From NCBI GenBank assembly GCA_022841465.1, contig JALHRL010000001.1, positions 248,001 to 312,000 on the forward strand: 64,000 bases of DNA, written 5' to 3'. Below are positions 42,691 to 54,800 of this stretch, piece by piece (position 1 is the first letter of the stretch; each line of letters starts with the position of its first letter). The notes beneath the pieces are model-generated. The model did no database searches. It was not told the DNA's origin and saw only the letters and a program-made list of their open reading frames with translations. The position numbers were made by a program, and so were the translations under genes. Origin of the DNA: Bacteroidia bacterium (GTDB lineage: Bacteria > Bacteroidota > Bacteroidia > B-17B0 > Aurantibacillaceae).

Positions 42691-44421
42691 ATGAGTCTTT
42701 TCAGAAAAAAAAGCATTGAAGATATTTTAAAAAGCACTTCCGATGAGTCGCAAAAAAATGGTTTAGCGAAGCATTTGGGTGTAAAAGATTTAACAGCATT
42801 TGGCATTGCCGCAATTATAGGGGCCGGCATTTTTTCAACTATAGGAAAAGCAAGCGCCGATGGAGGCCCGGGGGTTATTTTCTTATTTATTTTTACAGCA
42901 CTTGCTTGTAGTTTTGCTGCATTTGCTTATGCTGAATTCGCCTCCGTTATTCCAGTAAGTGGTAGCGCTTACACTTATAGTTATGTTGCTTTTGGCGAAT
43001 TGTTTGCGTGGATAATAGGATGGGCATTAATTATGGAGTACGCCATTGGAAATGTTACGGTTGCAATATCTTGGAGCGATTATTTTACCTCATTAATAGC
43101 CAATGTTTCTGATTACCGAATGCTGGAATGGCTTTGTACAGATTATTTTACGGCAAAAGCCAATTATATGGAGGTGTATGCAATGCTAAGTTCCGGTATT
43201 ACCTTGGCAGATGTTGAATCAAACCCTGATACCGCATATTTAGTGGAAGGCTTTATTGCTTATGGCAGTGCTCCTGCTATAGGGTCTTTAAAAATAATTT
43301 TTGATGCACCGGCACTTTTAATAAATGTATTAATTACAATTTTGGTTTATAGAGGAATAAAAGAAAGTAGAAATGCCAGCAATATTATGGTGTTAATAAA
43401 ATTGGCCATTGTATTATTGGTAATTTTTGTTGGTGCATTTTATGTAGATACTAAAAATTGGAATCCGTTTTTTCCTAACGGAATAAAAGGATTGTTAAGT
43501 GGTATTAGCGCAGTGTTTTTTGCTTACATTGGTTTTGACGCTATATCTACTACGGCCGAAGAATGTAAAAATCCGCAAAGAGATTTACCAAGAGGAATTT
43601 TGTATTCCATTTTAATATGTACTGTTTTGTATGTTGCCATTGCTTTAGTAATAACCGGAATGGTAAATTACAGCGAATTAAAAGTTGCCGATCCCTTGGC
43701 CTTTGTTTTTGAAAAGGTGAAAGATTTAGAGTGGCTTGCAGGAGTTATTTCGGTAAGTGCAGTAGTGGCCATGGCAAGCGTAATGTTGGTTTTCCAGTTG
43801 GGTCAGCCACGTATTTGGATGGCCATGAGCAGAGATGGTTTATTACCTAAAGCTTTTGCAAAAATTCATCCAAAGTTTAAAACTCCTAGTTTTTCTACAA
43901 TTATTACCGGTTGTTTGGTTGCCGTTCCTATATTTTTTGTAGATATAAACATGGTAACAGATATTTGCTCGGCAGGAACTTTGTTTGCTTTTAGTTTGGT
44001 TTGCGCAGGTGTATTAAAACTAAAAGTAGAAAATAAAAACTATAATCCTACTTTTAAAACGCCTTATGTAAATGCTAAATATGTTGTTCCGGTATTATTT
44101 TTTGGGAGCTTTATTTTAATTTACATATATGATAAAGCTACAATAGATTATTATTTAAAGTATGAATCGTTTAACGCCTTTTTAACCAAATTACCACTTT
44201 ATACTTTTGTAAGTGTCTTTGCAATTATTACTTGGTTATCTATTAAACACAATTTTTCTTTAATACCCACTTTAGGATTGCTAAGTTGCTTTTACATGCT
44301 TTCACAACTTGGTTATAAAAATTGGTTGTATTTTATGGTTTGGCTATTAATTGGGTTACTTATTTATTTCGCGTACGGAAAAAACCATAGTAAGCTTGCT
44401 ACACAAAATAATAACGCATGA
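42691..44421 (+). CDS. APC-superfamily amino-acid permease
   Basis: 576 aa from ATG 42691; the open frame begins at TTG 42652 right after the previous stop, but SLFRKKSIEDILKSTSDESQ is the usual N-terminus of this family. Twelve or more membrane helices, with the APC signature GIAAIIGAGIFSTIGKAS in helix 1 and SAVFFAYIGFDAISTTAEEC in helix 6. Resembles cationic-amino-acid (YfnA-like) transporters with an extended periplasmic loop. Overlaps the SDR gene by 4 bases. Confidence 0.92.
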   Translation: MSLFRKKSIEDILKSTSDESQKNGLAKHLGVKDLTAFGIAAIIGAGIFSTIGKASADGGPGVIFLFIFTALACSFAAFAYAEFASVIPVSGSAYTYSYVAFGELFAWIIGWALIMEYAIGNVTVAISWSDYFTSLIANVSDYRMLEWLCTDYFTAKANYMEVYAMLSSGITLADVESNPDTAYLVEGFIAYGSAPAIGSLKIIFDAPALLINVLITILVYRGIKESRNASNIMVLIKLAIVLLVIFVGAFYVDTKNWNPFFPNGIKGLLSGISAVFFAYIGFDAISTTAEECKNPQRDLPRGILYSILICTVLYVAIALVITGMVNYSELKVADPLAFVFEKVKDLEWLAGVISVSAVVAMASVMLVFQLGQPRIWMAMSRDGLLPKAFAKIHPKFKTPSFSTIITGCLVAVPIFFVDINMVTDICSAGTLFAFSLVCAGVLKLKVENKNYNPTFKTPYVNAKYVVPVLFFGSFILIYIYDKATIDYYLKYESFNAFLTKLPLYTFVSVFAIITWLSIKHNFSLIPTLGLLSCFYMLSQLGYKNWLYFMVWLLIGLLIYFAYGKNHSKLATQNNNA

Positions 44422-45173
44422 TAGTTTTAATTACAGGAGCCACATCTGGTATAGGAAAAAGCACAGCAGAAATTTTTGCTAAAAACGGCCATCATTTAAT
44501 TTTAACAGGACGAAGAGAGGAGCGGTTAATGGAGTTAAAAGAGAAGCTGGAAAAAGCCTATAAAATAAAAGTACACACACTTTGTTTTGATATAAGAAAC
44601 AATGATGAGGTTACAAAGGCAATTGAATCATTACCAAATGATTTTAATAGAATAGAGATACTTGTAAATAATGCGGGCTTGGCTGCAGGCTTATCAACTA
44701 TTCAAAACGGGGAGCTTAATCATTGGGAAAGAATGATTGATACCAACATAAAAGGCTTATTATATATTACGAAGTTGGTAAGCAATAGCATGATAAAAAA
44801 CAATAAAGGACATATAATTAATATTGGTTCCATTGCAGGGAAAGAGGTTTATGGGAACGGAAACGTATATTGCGCTACAAAGCATGCTGTTGATGCTTTA
44901 AACAAGGCTATGAGAATAGATTTATTACCGCATAATATAAAGGTAACTGCTATTAATCCGGGAATGGTTGAAACAGAGTTTAGTGTTGTTAGATTTGATG
45001 GCGATGCAGAACGAGCAAAAAAAGTTTACGAAGGAATGCAGCCGCTTCTGCCGGATGATATTGCCGAAACAATTTTCTGGGTTGCCAATAGGCCGCAACA
45101 TGTAAATATTAACGACATAATTATAATGCCAACCGTTCAGGCAAGTGCCACGCAAGTTATAAGAAACAGTTAA
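44418..45173 (+). CDS. Short-chain dehydrogenase/reductase (YdfG-like)
   Basis: 251 aa. Cofactor loop TGATSGIGKSTA (7-18), NADP-preferring TGRREERL, NNAG (89-92), catalytic Ser in NIGSIAGKEVYG and Y-x3-K in VYCATKHAVD. Closest in pattern to the 3-hydroxy-acid dehydrogenase YdfG (NINDIIIMPTVQAS at the C-terminus). Shares the terminal base with the next gene. Confidence 0.92.
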   Translation: MIVLITGATSGIGKSTAEIFAKNGHHLILTGRREERLMELKEKLEKAYKIKVHTLCFDIRNNDEVTKAIESLPNDFNRIEILVNNAGLAAGLSTIQNGELNHWERMIDTNIKGLLYITKLVSNSMIKNNKGHIINIGSIAGKEVYGNGNVYCATKHAVDALNKAMRIDLLPHNIKVTAINPGMVETEFSVVRFDGDAERAKKVYEGMQPLLPDDIAETIFWVANRPQHVNINDIIIMPTVQASATQVIRNS

Positions 45174-45913
45174 TGTTTAATTACCGAAATAAAATTCTTG
45201 TATTTTTATTTTGCTTTAGCGAGGTAATTTTATTTGCAACCAATCCATTTCCTGCATACGGAAAACCTGAAAAATATACTCGTTTTGGAATAGCTCCTGT
45301 AATTGGTTTTTATTCTTTAAACACAAAGCATGCGATATCTCCAAAAGCAAGAATGAGTTTTGCTGTTTTTTTAAAACGCGAACGAAGTATGGATAAATCA
45401 TATAAAGCATTTATTTCTTATGGAGCAGAATATTTATTTCATGGAGTAAATTTTAAATCTTATTACTTTTCGCAAGATACTTTGCAATTGTACGACGAGT
45501 CTTTTTCCTATTCTTACGCAATGTTTATTCACGAATTAAACATACCCATACAAGCTAAGTTTACTTTTAAAAGTACAACAAACAGTAGGCTTACACCTTA
45601 TATTTCTATTGGTTACATTCCAAGAATATTTTTAAGTTCAAATCTTACAATAAGTAAAGATGGAAACAATGTTAAATCAGAAACAATAAACTTAAAGTTT
45701 AAAAATCCTTTTTTAAGTTCCAAAATAAATTCATTTGCTTCGTTGAGTTTTGGAATTCAAAGCAACAGAACAAGAAACGAAAGTGTAACCGTTTTTATGG
45801 AATTAAATTATAAATATGGGTTTTCTCCCTATTACTTTAACACAAACTATTCGCCATCATCTTTGTTTATCAATTCAAGTCATTTATCTTTAAATATTGG
45901 AATTGCGTTTTAA
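45173..45913 (+). CDS. Hypothetical outer-membrane beta-barrel protein
   Basis: 246 aa. Signal peptide (ILVFLFCFSEVILFATN), then alternating amphipathic strands (FGIAPVIGFYSLNTKHA; LTPYISIGYIPRIFLSS; HLSLNIGIAF at the C-terminus). Consistent with a small porin-like barrel. No family signature. Co-directional with SDR and DnaJ-like genes. Confidence 0.6.
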   Translation: MFNYRNKILVFLFCFSEVILFATNPFPAYGKPEKYTRFGIAPVIGFYSLNTKHAISPKARMSFAVFLKRERSMDKSYKAFISYGAEYLFHGVNFKSYYFSQDTLQLYDESFSYSYAMFIHELNIPIQAKFTFKSTTNSRLTPYISIGYIPRIFLSSNLTISKDGNNVKSETINLKFKNPFLSSKINSFASLSFGIQSNRTRNESVTVFMELNYKYGFSPYYFNTNYSPSSLFINSSHLSLNIGIAF

Positions 45914-45934
45914 TTTATTTTTGATTAATTAATT

Positions 45935-46846
45935 GTGCAGAATTATTATAAAATATTGGGCTTACCAAATTTTGCTGGTGTTACAGAAGTAAAAAACACA
46001 TTTCGTAAATTAGCGAAGCAATATCACCCTGATATTAATCCTAATGCTCAGGAACATTTTAAAGTTTTAGTAAAGGCGTATGAAACTTTATCTGACCCAA
46101 ATTTAAAAACCAAGTACGATTATAAACTGAAGTATTTTTTAAACCAAACTTCTTCTGCATCAACAAAAACAGAAAAGAAACAATACGATTTTAATGAACA
46201 AGAAATAAAAAGAAAGCAGTATTACGAAAATTTATATAAAAAACCATATTATACCCCGCAAACTGAACAAGTTGATCAGCGCAAAACATTTAATGAATTT
46301 AGAAATATTTTAATTGCCACACCGCTTGCGGTATTACTTATTATGATTTTATTAAATGCATACACCCATAAACCCGACATTCACGTTGAAACTTATCCGG
46401 AGGAAGTGGTGGAAGTTGCGAATGAAGTTGAAAAGCCTGCAGTAATAACCGGAGAGGCTCCGTACTCCGTTTATTTCGGTGGCCCTGCATACGATTCAAC
46501 GCATGCCCATCAGTTAAAAGTAAAAAATTTAAGTGGCTATGATTTAATTGTATTTTTATTTAACAAAAAGTTTGTAAGAAGTGTTTTTATAAATAATGGA
46601 TTTGAAGTGGATATTGATTATTTGCCACGGGAGCTGTCTGTTTTTAGAATTATGTCGGGAACTGATTTTAAATACACCAACGAAGTAAAAAAAGCCGGTG
46701 TTTATGGAGCATTCACTAATCAATGCAAATATTACCAAAACAACAGCAAAATTAAGTTGAATAAAGTAAATCAATTAACCATCACTGATTTTATTTCCCA
46801 AGGATTTAAAGAAACAAACGAAGATGATTTTTTTAAAGAGAAATAA
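45935..46846 (+). CDS. DnaJ-domain membrane protein
   Basis: 303 aa from GTG 45935. J domain at 3-65 with the essential HPD in KQYHPDINPNA. Linker rich in Tyr/Lys/Gln, membrane helix (LIATPLAVLLIMILLNAYT, about 130-148), then a soluble C-terminal domain of about 150 residues without known relatives (EAPYSVYFGGPAYDSTHAHQ). It probably recruits DnaK to the inner membrane. Tail-to-tail with the methylmalonyl-CoA mutase gene (adjacent stops). Confidence 0.87.
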   Translation: MQNYYKILGLPNFAGVTEVKNTFRKLAKQYHPDINPNAQEHFKVLVKAYETLSDPNLKTKYDYKLKYFLNQTSSASTKTEKKQYDFNEQEIKRKQYYENLYKKPYYTPQTEQVDQRKTFNEFRNILIATPLAVLLIMILLNAYTHKPDIHVETYPEEVVEVANEVEKPAVITGEAPYSVYFGGPAYDSTHAHQLKVKNLSGYDLIVFLFNKKFVRSVFINNGFEVDIDYLPRELSVFRIMSGTDFKYTNEVKKAGVYGAFTNQCKYYQNNSKIKLNKVNQLTITDFISQGFKETNEDDFFKEK

Positions 46847-48172
46847 TTAAATTAAACTTTCACTGTAATTGCGCGGTAATATGCGTGTAATTAAAGGGCC
46901 TTTTGTTTTTTCTTGTTTAGCCTTTGTTTCAATTATTTTTTCAGTTGCGTTTTGAAACTTATTAACGCCCACTAAAACTAATTTATTTTCTTTATAGTGT
47001 GTAACAGCTGTATTAAAATCTTTTTCTATTTCGTTTTGAATAAAATTATTTTGTAAGCATTTAATATATCCACCCTTATTTTCAATTTCTTTAAATTTTT
47101 CCCAAACTTTTTCTGCAAGTAATTCCGTTAGATTTTCTACGTAATAACTTCCTGCTGCAATATCTGCTACTTTATTTAAGTAACTTTCGTCTTTTAAAAT
47201 GTGCTGCTGGTTTAAAGCTATTCTACTACTAAAATCATCTTTTTCTTCAAACGTTGAATTGTAAGGCATAACCACCAAGCTATTACTGCCGCCAATTATT
47301 GCACTCATTGCTTCTGTGGTGCTTCTTAACATGTTGTTATAGGCATCAGCTTTACTTTTATTAATTCCGGAAGTTTGGCAATGAATGTGTAACTGACAAT
47401 TGGTGTTGTATTGCTTTTGCAAAAACGAAACCAGTTTTCTAAAAGCACGAAGTTTTGCAATTTCCATAAAAAAATCACCTCCAATAGAAAAGGAAGCGTG
47501 TATTAATTTAAAGGAAGCAAATTTTTCGTGTGATAAATAATTAAAATATTCATTTAGGTGCGCTAAGGCAAAAGCCAGCTCATTTACAATACTGCTTCCC
47601 GCCTCTTGGTATAAGGTTGCGTTAACTGAAATATGTTGTAATTTTTTAAGTACTTCTAAATCGCTTTTTTCGTTTTCATGCCACTCACCATAATGCGCCA
47701 ATAAATAAAGCGGATCAATATTTATGATACACTTAATTTTTCCGTCAAACGCATTTTTATGTCCGTAGTGCTCTTTTAAATCGTTAATTAAATGCAAGGC
47801 ATCGTTGCTAATATTAAATTCCGAATAAATATGTTCTAGCGAAATACCTTTTATAAGCTTTTCTGTATTTACTTTTTTGTGAATATTAAAAATTAATCCG
47901 CTGGCACCTCTTTTTAAAGCGTTTAATGCTTTTGTGTTAGCACTATCTTCATCTGTAACATCAATAAATTCTACAAGATCCCATTCAGAATCTGAAAACA
48001 GAGGAGTGTTTTTTTCTTTTAAATCTTCTGAAGTATAAATGGGAGATATATCAAAACCATTTTCGGTTTTCCAAATTAAAGAATTAAAATCAATCCCTTT
48101 TAAATCTTTTATTATTTGCTCTTTCCATTGCTGTGTCGTAACACCTTTAAACTCTGCAAATAGCTTTTCCAT
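46847..48172 (-). CDS. mutA: Methylmalonyl-CoA mutase small (beta) subunit
   Basis: 441 aa. The TIM-barrel region of the mutase beta subunit is recognisable: WKEQIIKDLKGIDFNSLIWK, ASFSIGGDFFMEIAKLRAFR, then a segment ending STTEAMSAIIGGSNSLVVMP. It ends LITRILPRNYSESLI. The subunit does not bind the catalytic cobalamin but is needed for the heterodimer that converts methylmalonyl-CoA and succinyl-CoA. The partner mutB, usually next in the operon, is not here: the following gene is convergent. Confidence 0.88.
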   Translation of the reverse strand: MEKLFAEFKGVTTQQWKEQIIKDLKGIDFNSLIWKTENGFDISPIYTSEDLKEKNTPLFSDSEWDLVEFIDVTDEDSANTKALNALKRGASGLIFNIHKKVNTEKLIKGISLEHIYSEFNISNDALHLINDLKEHYGHKNAFDGKIKCIINIDPLYLLAHYGEWHENEKSDLEVLKKLQHISVNATLYQEAGSSIVNELAFALAHLNEYFNYLSHEKFASFKLIHASFSIGGDFFMEIAKLRAFRKLVSFLQKQYNTNCQLHIHCQTSGINKSKADAYNNMLRSTTEAMSAIIGGSNSLVVMPYNSTFEEKDDFSSRIALNQQHILKDESYLNKVADIAAGSYYVENLTELLAEKVWEKFKEIENKGGYIKCLQNNFIQNEIEKDFNTAVTHYKENKLVLVGVNKFQNATEKIIETKAKQEKTKGPLITRILPRNYSESLI

Positions 48173-48175
48173 AAA

Positions 48176-48700
48176 TTAAAAAATATGAGAAACTTCTTTT
48201 TTTACATATTCCAAAGCAACATCGTTTGGTAATTTTTTTTCTAAACTTGCCGCAATATTTAATATTGTCATAGCAAGTTCATTACTGGGTGCATCGTGAG
48301 CAACTTTAGTAGAAGATATATTAATTAGTTTAATCATTTCTTCTTTAGCTGTTTTTACCATTTCCCAAGCACCAGCGCTTACATAAATTTGTTGCGATAG
48401 ATTGTGCTCGTACTCTGCTTTAATTGCGCGTATTAACTCTAATTGCAATTGATGTGCGTTCATACCATTTTTGTTTGTTCTTACCACCAAGGTATTGGGG
48501 TTTAATCGCTCTAAAAAAATAACCAATCTTTCATAGGCCTGAATTTTTAAGGGAAGAACAGTTCCTTGATTGGCTTTTTTAAGCTCATGGTCTCTTCTTC
48601 TTTGCTCGGCACTTAAAAAACTTTTTATTACCACATAAACAGCCACAAAAACCGCAGCTGCCGGCAATATAATTTTTAGTATTTCTACAATTGCTTCCAT
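48176..48700 (-). CDS. Hypothetical membrane-anchored protein upstream of mutA
   Basis: 174 aa. N-terminal membrane helix (IILPAAAVFVAVYVVIKSFL), then a basic linker (SAEQRRRDHELKKANQG) and a helical domain with PLKIQAYERLVIFLERLNPN and SQQIYVSAGAWEMVKTAKEE. This type is often encoded beside mutA in Bacteroidota; function unknown. Three bases separate it from mutA, so they form an operon. Confidence 0.7.
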   Translation of the reverse strand: MEAIVEILKIILPAAAVFVAVYVVIKSFLSAEQRRRDHELKKANQGTVLPLKIQAYERLVIFLERLNPNTLVVRTNKNGMNAHQLQLELIRAIKAEYEHNLSQQIYVSAGAWEMVKTAKEEMIKLINISSTKVAHDAPSNELAMTILNIAASLEKKLPNDVALEYVKKEVSHIF

Positions 48701-48839
48701 AATGTTCTAACAATTAGTTATTTATACAAAACACCCGCTTTTAATGAACTTTAAATTTCGAGATTTTAATTGGTATTTAAAAATTTAATGTACCTATATG
48801 GAATTATTAATTTTTCGCATCTTTAAGTAAAGTTATTTT

Positions 48840-51800
48840 ATGAAAAAGTCTGTTTTTAGCGTATTTATGCTGTTTTTAGGCAGCCTTATTTTTGCCATAT
48901 CCATTATTTATAAACCTAATAATACCATGAAACCAATTAGTTACGAAAAATTCGACAATTACGAAAAATTATGGAAACGTGTTGATAGCTGCGAGTCGAA
49001 AGGCTTAACCGAAACCGCTTTAAAGGTGGTGGAAGCAATTTATACCAAAGCCAAATTAGAAAGTAACGCCCCTCAATTTATTAAGGCCGTTTTACATCGC
49101 ATGAAGTTTAAACAGTATAAAGAAGAGTTTTCTTTAGAAAAAAATATTAACGAATTGGCTTTAGAAGTAAACGATGCAAAATTTCCTATTAAACCTGTTT
49201 TACAAAGTTTGTTAGCCGATGCCTACTGGCAATATTTTAATAATAATCGCTGGAAATTTTATAATCGCACTCAAACCGTAAATTTTAAAAACGATGATAT
49301 TTCAACGTGGGATTTAAAAACCATTAGTAGTGCTGTAATTAGTAATTACAAAGGGAGTTTAGAAAATGCGGATAGTTTAAAAGCCACAAAAATTAATATT
49401 TATGATGAGGTGCTTTATGTAGGCACAAACGATTGCCGTAAGTGGCGACCAACGCTATATGATTTTTTAGCACATCGTTCTTTAGAGTTTTTAGCCAATA
49501 CCGAGTTAGATGTGCAACGCCCCGCTGCCCGATTTACCATTAACGACGATGTTTATTTAGCCGGATCCGATGAATTTAGAAAACACAAACTTGTTAACCC
49601 GTCAGACAGCTTAGAAACGAAGTATTATGCCTTAGGCGTAATTCAAGATTTAATTAATTTTCACTACAAAGATGAAAATCCGGAAGCTTTAATTGATGTA
49701 GATTTATTTCGATTGGATTACATACATACCAATTCGCAAAACCCTAAAAAAGATACTTTGTATTTTAATTCATTAAAGGCACTTCAAACAAAGTACAGTA
49801 AAAATCCACGCGTTACAGAAATAGATTTTAGAATTGCATCATGGTACAACAGTAAAGGGGGTTCTTATAATCCACTGGAGGGTGATAAATACAAATGGTA
49901 TAAAAAACAAGCGCTTGAAATTTGTGAAGCCGCCATTAAAAGTATTCCTAATTCTTATGGAGCAATGCAGTGCAAAAATTTAATTTCACAAATTAAAGCA
50001 AAATCGGTAAGCCTTCAGGTAGAAGAAGTAAATGAACCCAATAAACCATTCAGGGCTTTATTAGCCTCTACCAATATTAATAAACTGTATTTCAAAATTG
50101 TAAAAACAACTCATCAAGAATTAAGAAAAATTCATAGAAAAGAATGGGGCGAAAAATTATATAAAGCCATAAATAGTTTGCCTACCGTTAAAACATTTGA
50201 ACAAGATATTACAGATGATGGAGATTTTCAAAAACACAGCACCGAATTAAAATTGCCCGAACTTCCTTTTGGGTATTACGTTGTAATTGCCTCACACAAT
50301 CCTGATTTCAAATACGATAATAACTTGGTTTCTTATGCGCAAACCATTGTTTCTAACATGGCTACATTAGAACGCAGGAGAGATGATAATGGCTCTTACG
50401 ACATTCATGCGGTTAATCGCTTTAGTGGAGAACCATTAAAAAACATTTCTATACAAGTTTGGCACGAAAAATATGATTACAGTTTACGCGATTATAAATT
50501 TTATAAAGGTGAATTACTAAAAACAAACGAAAATGGTTTTTTAAGTATTAAACCCCAGGCTAAGTACGAAGACAATAGTTTTTATTTAGAATTAGTTAGC
50601 GGCGACGATAATTATTTTAATAATAACTCTTATTATACTTATAACCCGGGACATAATAATTATACTACAATTCACACGCACTTTTTTACAGATAGAGCAA
50701 TTTACCGCCCCGGACAAACCATTTACTTTAAAGGAATTTTATTGGAAAGCACAAATAACAAAAACCCCGTTATTAAACCCAATTATCCGGTTAGCGTTAT
50801 TTTGTACGACGTAAATTATCAGCAAATAGCAACGATAAATTTAAGAAGCAACGAATTTGGTTCTATAAACGGTTCGTTTGTTGCGCCGCAAGGTGTGCTT
50901 ACCGGACAAATGCACATTACCGATGGACATGGTACTTGTTATTTTAATGTGGAAGAATACAAACGTCCAAAGTTTGAAGCTACATTTAATCCCGTTAAAG
51001 GTTCCTATAAAATTAACGATGAAATTGAAGTAAGCGGAAGTGCAAAAGCATTTGCAGGTAATGTTATTGATGGTGCCAAAGTTTCTTACAGAGTAGTAAG
51101 GCAAGTAAGTTACCCTTATTGGTGGTATTGGTATCGCCCGTATTACAACCAAGGTGGAGATGTAGAAATTACAAATGGTGAAACCATTACCAATGATACA
51201 GGTGCTTTTATAATAAATTTTAAAGCATTGCCTGATGAATCGGTAAGAAAAGAAAGTCAGGCTACATACCATTACCAAATAACGGCAGATGTTACAGACA
51301 TAAATGGCGAAACACATCCAACATCAACTTACGTGGTAGTAGGCTATCAAGCGCTACAGTTAAGTATTAATGCTGAAGCAATTGTAAATCAAATAAAATC
51401 AAAACCAATTTATATTAGTACAAATAATTTAAACGGAGTTGCTGAAGCAGCAAAAGGTAATTTTAAATTGTACCGTTTAAATCAACCCGAAAAACCATTT
51501 AGAAAAAGATTGTGGCAACAACCCGATAGGCACATGTTAAGCAAAGAGGATTACTACAAAACCTTTCCAAATGATTTGTATGCGGATGAATTAAACAAAT
51601 TTAAATGGGAAAAAGACAAAGTGTTTGAAAAAGCTTTTGATACCGGAAGTAAAACGGAGTACGATTTAAGCGCTGAACTAAAAAACCAAAAGCCCGGAAC
51701 ATACATGTTAGAGGCAATTTGTAAAGATAAGTTTGGAGAAGAAATTAAAGCATTTCAATATTTTACTTTGTATAATACAAGTGGAACGGCAATGCCTGAA

Positions 51801-54800
51801 ATTTCACCGGCTTGGTTTTATATGCCTAAACATAGTGCCGAGCCTGGAGAAAAGGTAAGTTTTGTGTTAGCTTCATCTTACGATAAAATAAATTATTTGT
51901 ATGAGGTAGAACATCAAGGCAAGGTTGTTACATCTACCAAACAAGCTGCATCTTTAAATCCCGTTGAAATTTCAATAACCGAAGAGCATCGCGGAAATGT
52001 TTCGTTTCATACATCTTTTATTAAGCACAATCGCTTTTATAATTTTAGTAATGTAATTAATGTGCCTTATACAAACAAAGAATTAGATATTCAGTTTGAA
52101 ACCTTCAGAGATAAATTATTACCCGGTCAACAAGAAGAATGGAAAATAATTATTAAAGATAAAAAAGGCGACAAGCAAGCGGCAGAAGTTTTAGCAAGTA
52201 TGTACGACGCAAGCTTAGATGCTTTTACGCCACACAATTGGTCGTTTTACGTGTACAACAGTTATTATACACGCTTTAATTGGACTTCACGCGTTGGCCA
52301 AATGAATAATTCTCAATCGTATCATAACTTACCATCTGATTACGTAAGTGTGCCAAGCAGATATTACGATCGTTTAAATTATTTTGGTTTAAGTTTTTAT
52401 AGTCATTATTATTCACGAGGAAAAAGCAGAAGCAGAAGTGAGTACGATGGTGATGATATGAAAATGGCAGAATCGGCAAGCGTACCGATGATGGACGAAG
52501 AATCATCTAAAGAGAAAAGTGTTGGCGGAGCTAAACCTGCATCAAAAAAAGATTCAAAAAACGGATTAGCGAAAGCTGAACCTTTGGAAACAATAACGAC
52601 TACCGACAATGTTGCTGATAATTTGCAACAAGAAGGAAAGGAAAAGTCAGGCGGAGATTTATCGCAAGTTAAAGCACGCAGTAATTTTAATGAAACGGCT
52701 TTCTTTTTCCCAAATTTAGAAACCAATGAAAAAGGCGAAACGGTAATTAAATTTACCATTCCTGAAAGTTTAACAAAATGGAAACTTCAAGGATTGGCGC
52801 ATACCAAAGATTTAAAATACGGACAGTTTACCAAAGAAGTTGTTACGCAAAAGGAATTAATGGTGCAACCCAACCAGCCACGTTTCTTCAGAGAAAATGA
52901 TAAAATTATTTTTATTTCAAAAGTTGCCAATCTTTCTGAAAAAGAATTAAGTGGAAATGCCGAACTAAAATTATTTGATGCTTTAACCAACGAAGAAATA
53001 TCTTCAAAAATAATTGAAGCGGTTTCTGGAAAATTCCCAACAATTGGCTCAAGAGAATTTGCAGTTAAAAAAGGACAAAGCACTTCCTTAGAATGGACAC
53101 TAAATATTCCGGAAGGATATTCTGCTGTGAAATATAAATTAGTTGCTAAAGCGGGTAACTTTGCCGATGGAGAGGAAATGGCTATTCCTGTTCTAACAAA
53201 CAGAATGCTGGTAACTGAAAGCATGCCATTGCCAATTAGAAGTAATCAAACAAAAGAATTTAGTTTTACTAAGTTTATAAATCAAAACAACAATTCTACT
53301 ACATTAAAAAATCATGCGTATACATTAGAGTTTACTGCAAACCCTGCATGGTATGCTGTTCAAGCTTTGCCTTACATTATGGAATATCCGTATGAATGTG
53401 CAGAGCAAACTTTTGCACGTTATTATGCAAATAGTTTAGCCAGTTATGTGGTAAATTCTAAACCAAAAATAAAAGCAGTATTTGACGCCTGGAAAACATC
53501 AAGTCCTGATGCGTTCTTATCTAACCTTCAAAAAAATCAGGAGTTAAAAGCACTTATTTTAGAAGAAACGCCTTGGGTGTTGCAAGCAAAAAGCGAAAGT
53601 GAAAATAAAAAACGCGTTGGATTATTGTTTGATTTAAACACCATGAGTAATGAATTAGCGCGTGCATTTAGAAAATTGCAAAAAGCACAAACATCTAACG
53701 GCGGTTTCTGGTGGTTTGAAGGCGGGCCTGATGACTGGTATATTACTCAGCATATTTGCAGCGGGTTTGGACACTTAGATAAATTAAATGCCGTTAAAGT
53801 ACGCGAAAATTCACAAGCCTGGGATATGCTTTATAAAGCTGTAAAATATTGTGATGATAGAATGCGTGAAGAATTTGAGCGGGTTAAAAAATACAATAAA
53901 AATTACTTGAAAGAAAATCATTTAAGTTACATGGCTATTCAGTATTTGTATATGCGTAGTTTCTTTTTAGATATTGAAGTTGATAAAAGAAACAAAGAGC
54001 ATATGGATTATTACAAAAAGCAAGCGCAAACATATTGGTTGCAAAACTCGCGCTACATGCAAGGAATGATTGCTTTAATTTTGCACAGAGATAAAGATGT
54101 AAAAACTCCGAAAGACATTTTAAAATCTTTAAAAGAAAATAGCATCAATAGCGAAGAAATGGGAATGTATTGGAAAGAAAACTACGGGTACTATTGGTAT
54201 CAAGCACCTGTAGAAATGCAGGCTTTAATGATTGAAGCTTTTGATGAAATTAATAATGATACAAAATCGGTTGACGATTTAAAAACCTGGTTAATTAAGA
54301 GTAAGCAAACGCAACATTGGGGTACAACTCGCTCTACTACCGAAGCGGTTTATGCAATGCTTTTAAAGGGCAGCGATTGGTTAAGCACCGAGCCTAATGT
54401 AGAAATTACTTTGGGCAGTATTAAACTCGACCCAAAAACCGATCCTACCATTAAGCCTGAACCGGGAACAGGTTACTTTAAAAAAACCTGGCATGGTTCT
54501 GATATTAAACCGGAAATGGGTAAAGTTAAGGTGGTAAAAAAAGATGCAGGTGTAAGTTATGGCGCAGTGTATTGGCAATATTTTGAACAGCTTGATAAAA
54601 TTACGCCACACGAAACACCATTAAAATTAAAGAAGCAATTGTTCTTGCAAAAAAACACTGCTTCAGGTCCGGTTATTGAACCTATTACAAAAGATACCAA
54701 ATTAAAATTGGGCGATAAAATTAAAGTACGTATTGAGTTACGTGTTGATAGGGATATGGATTATGTACACATGAAAGATATGCGCGCCTCAGGCTTTGAA

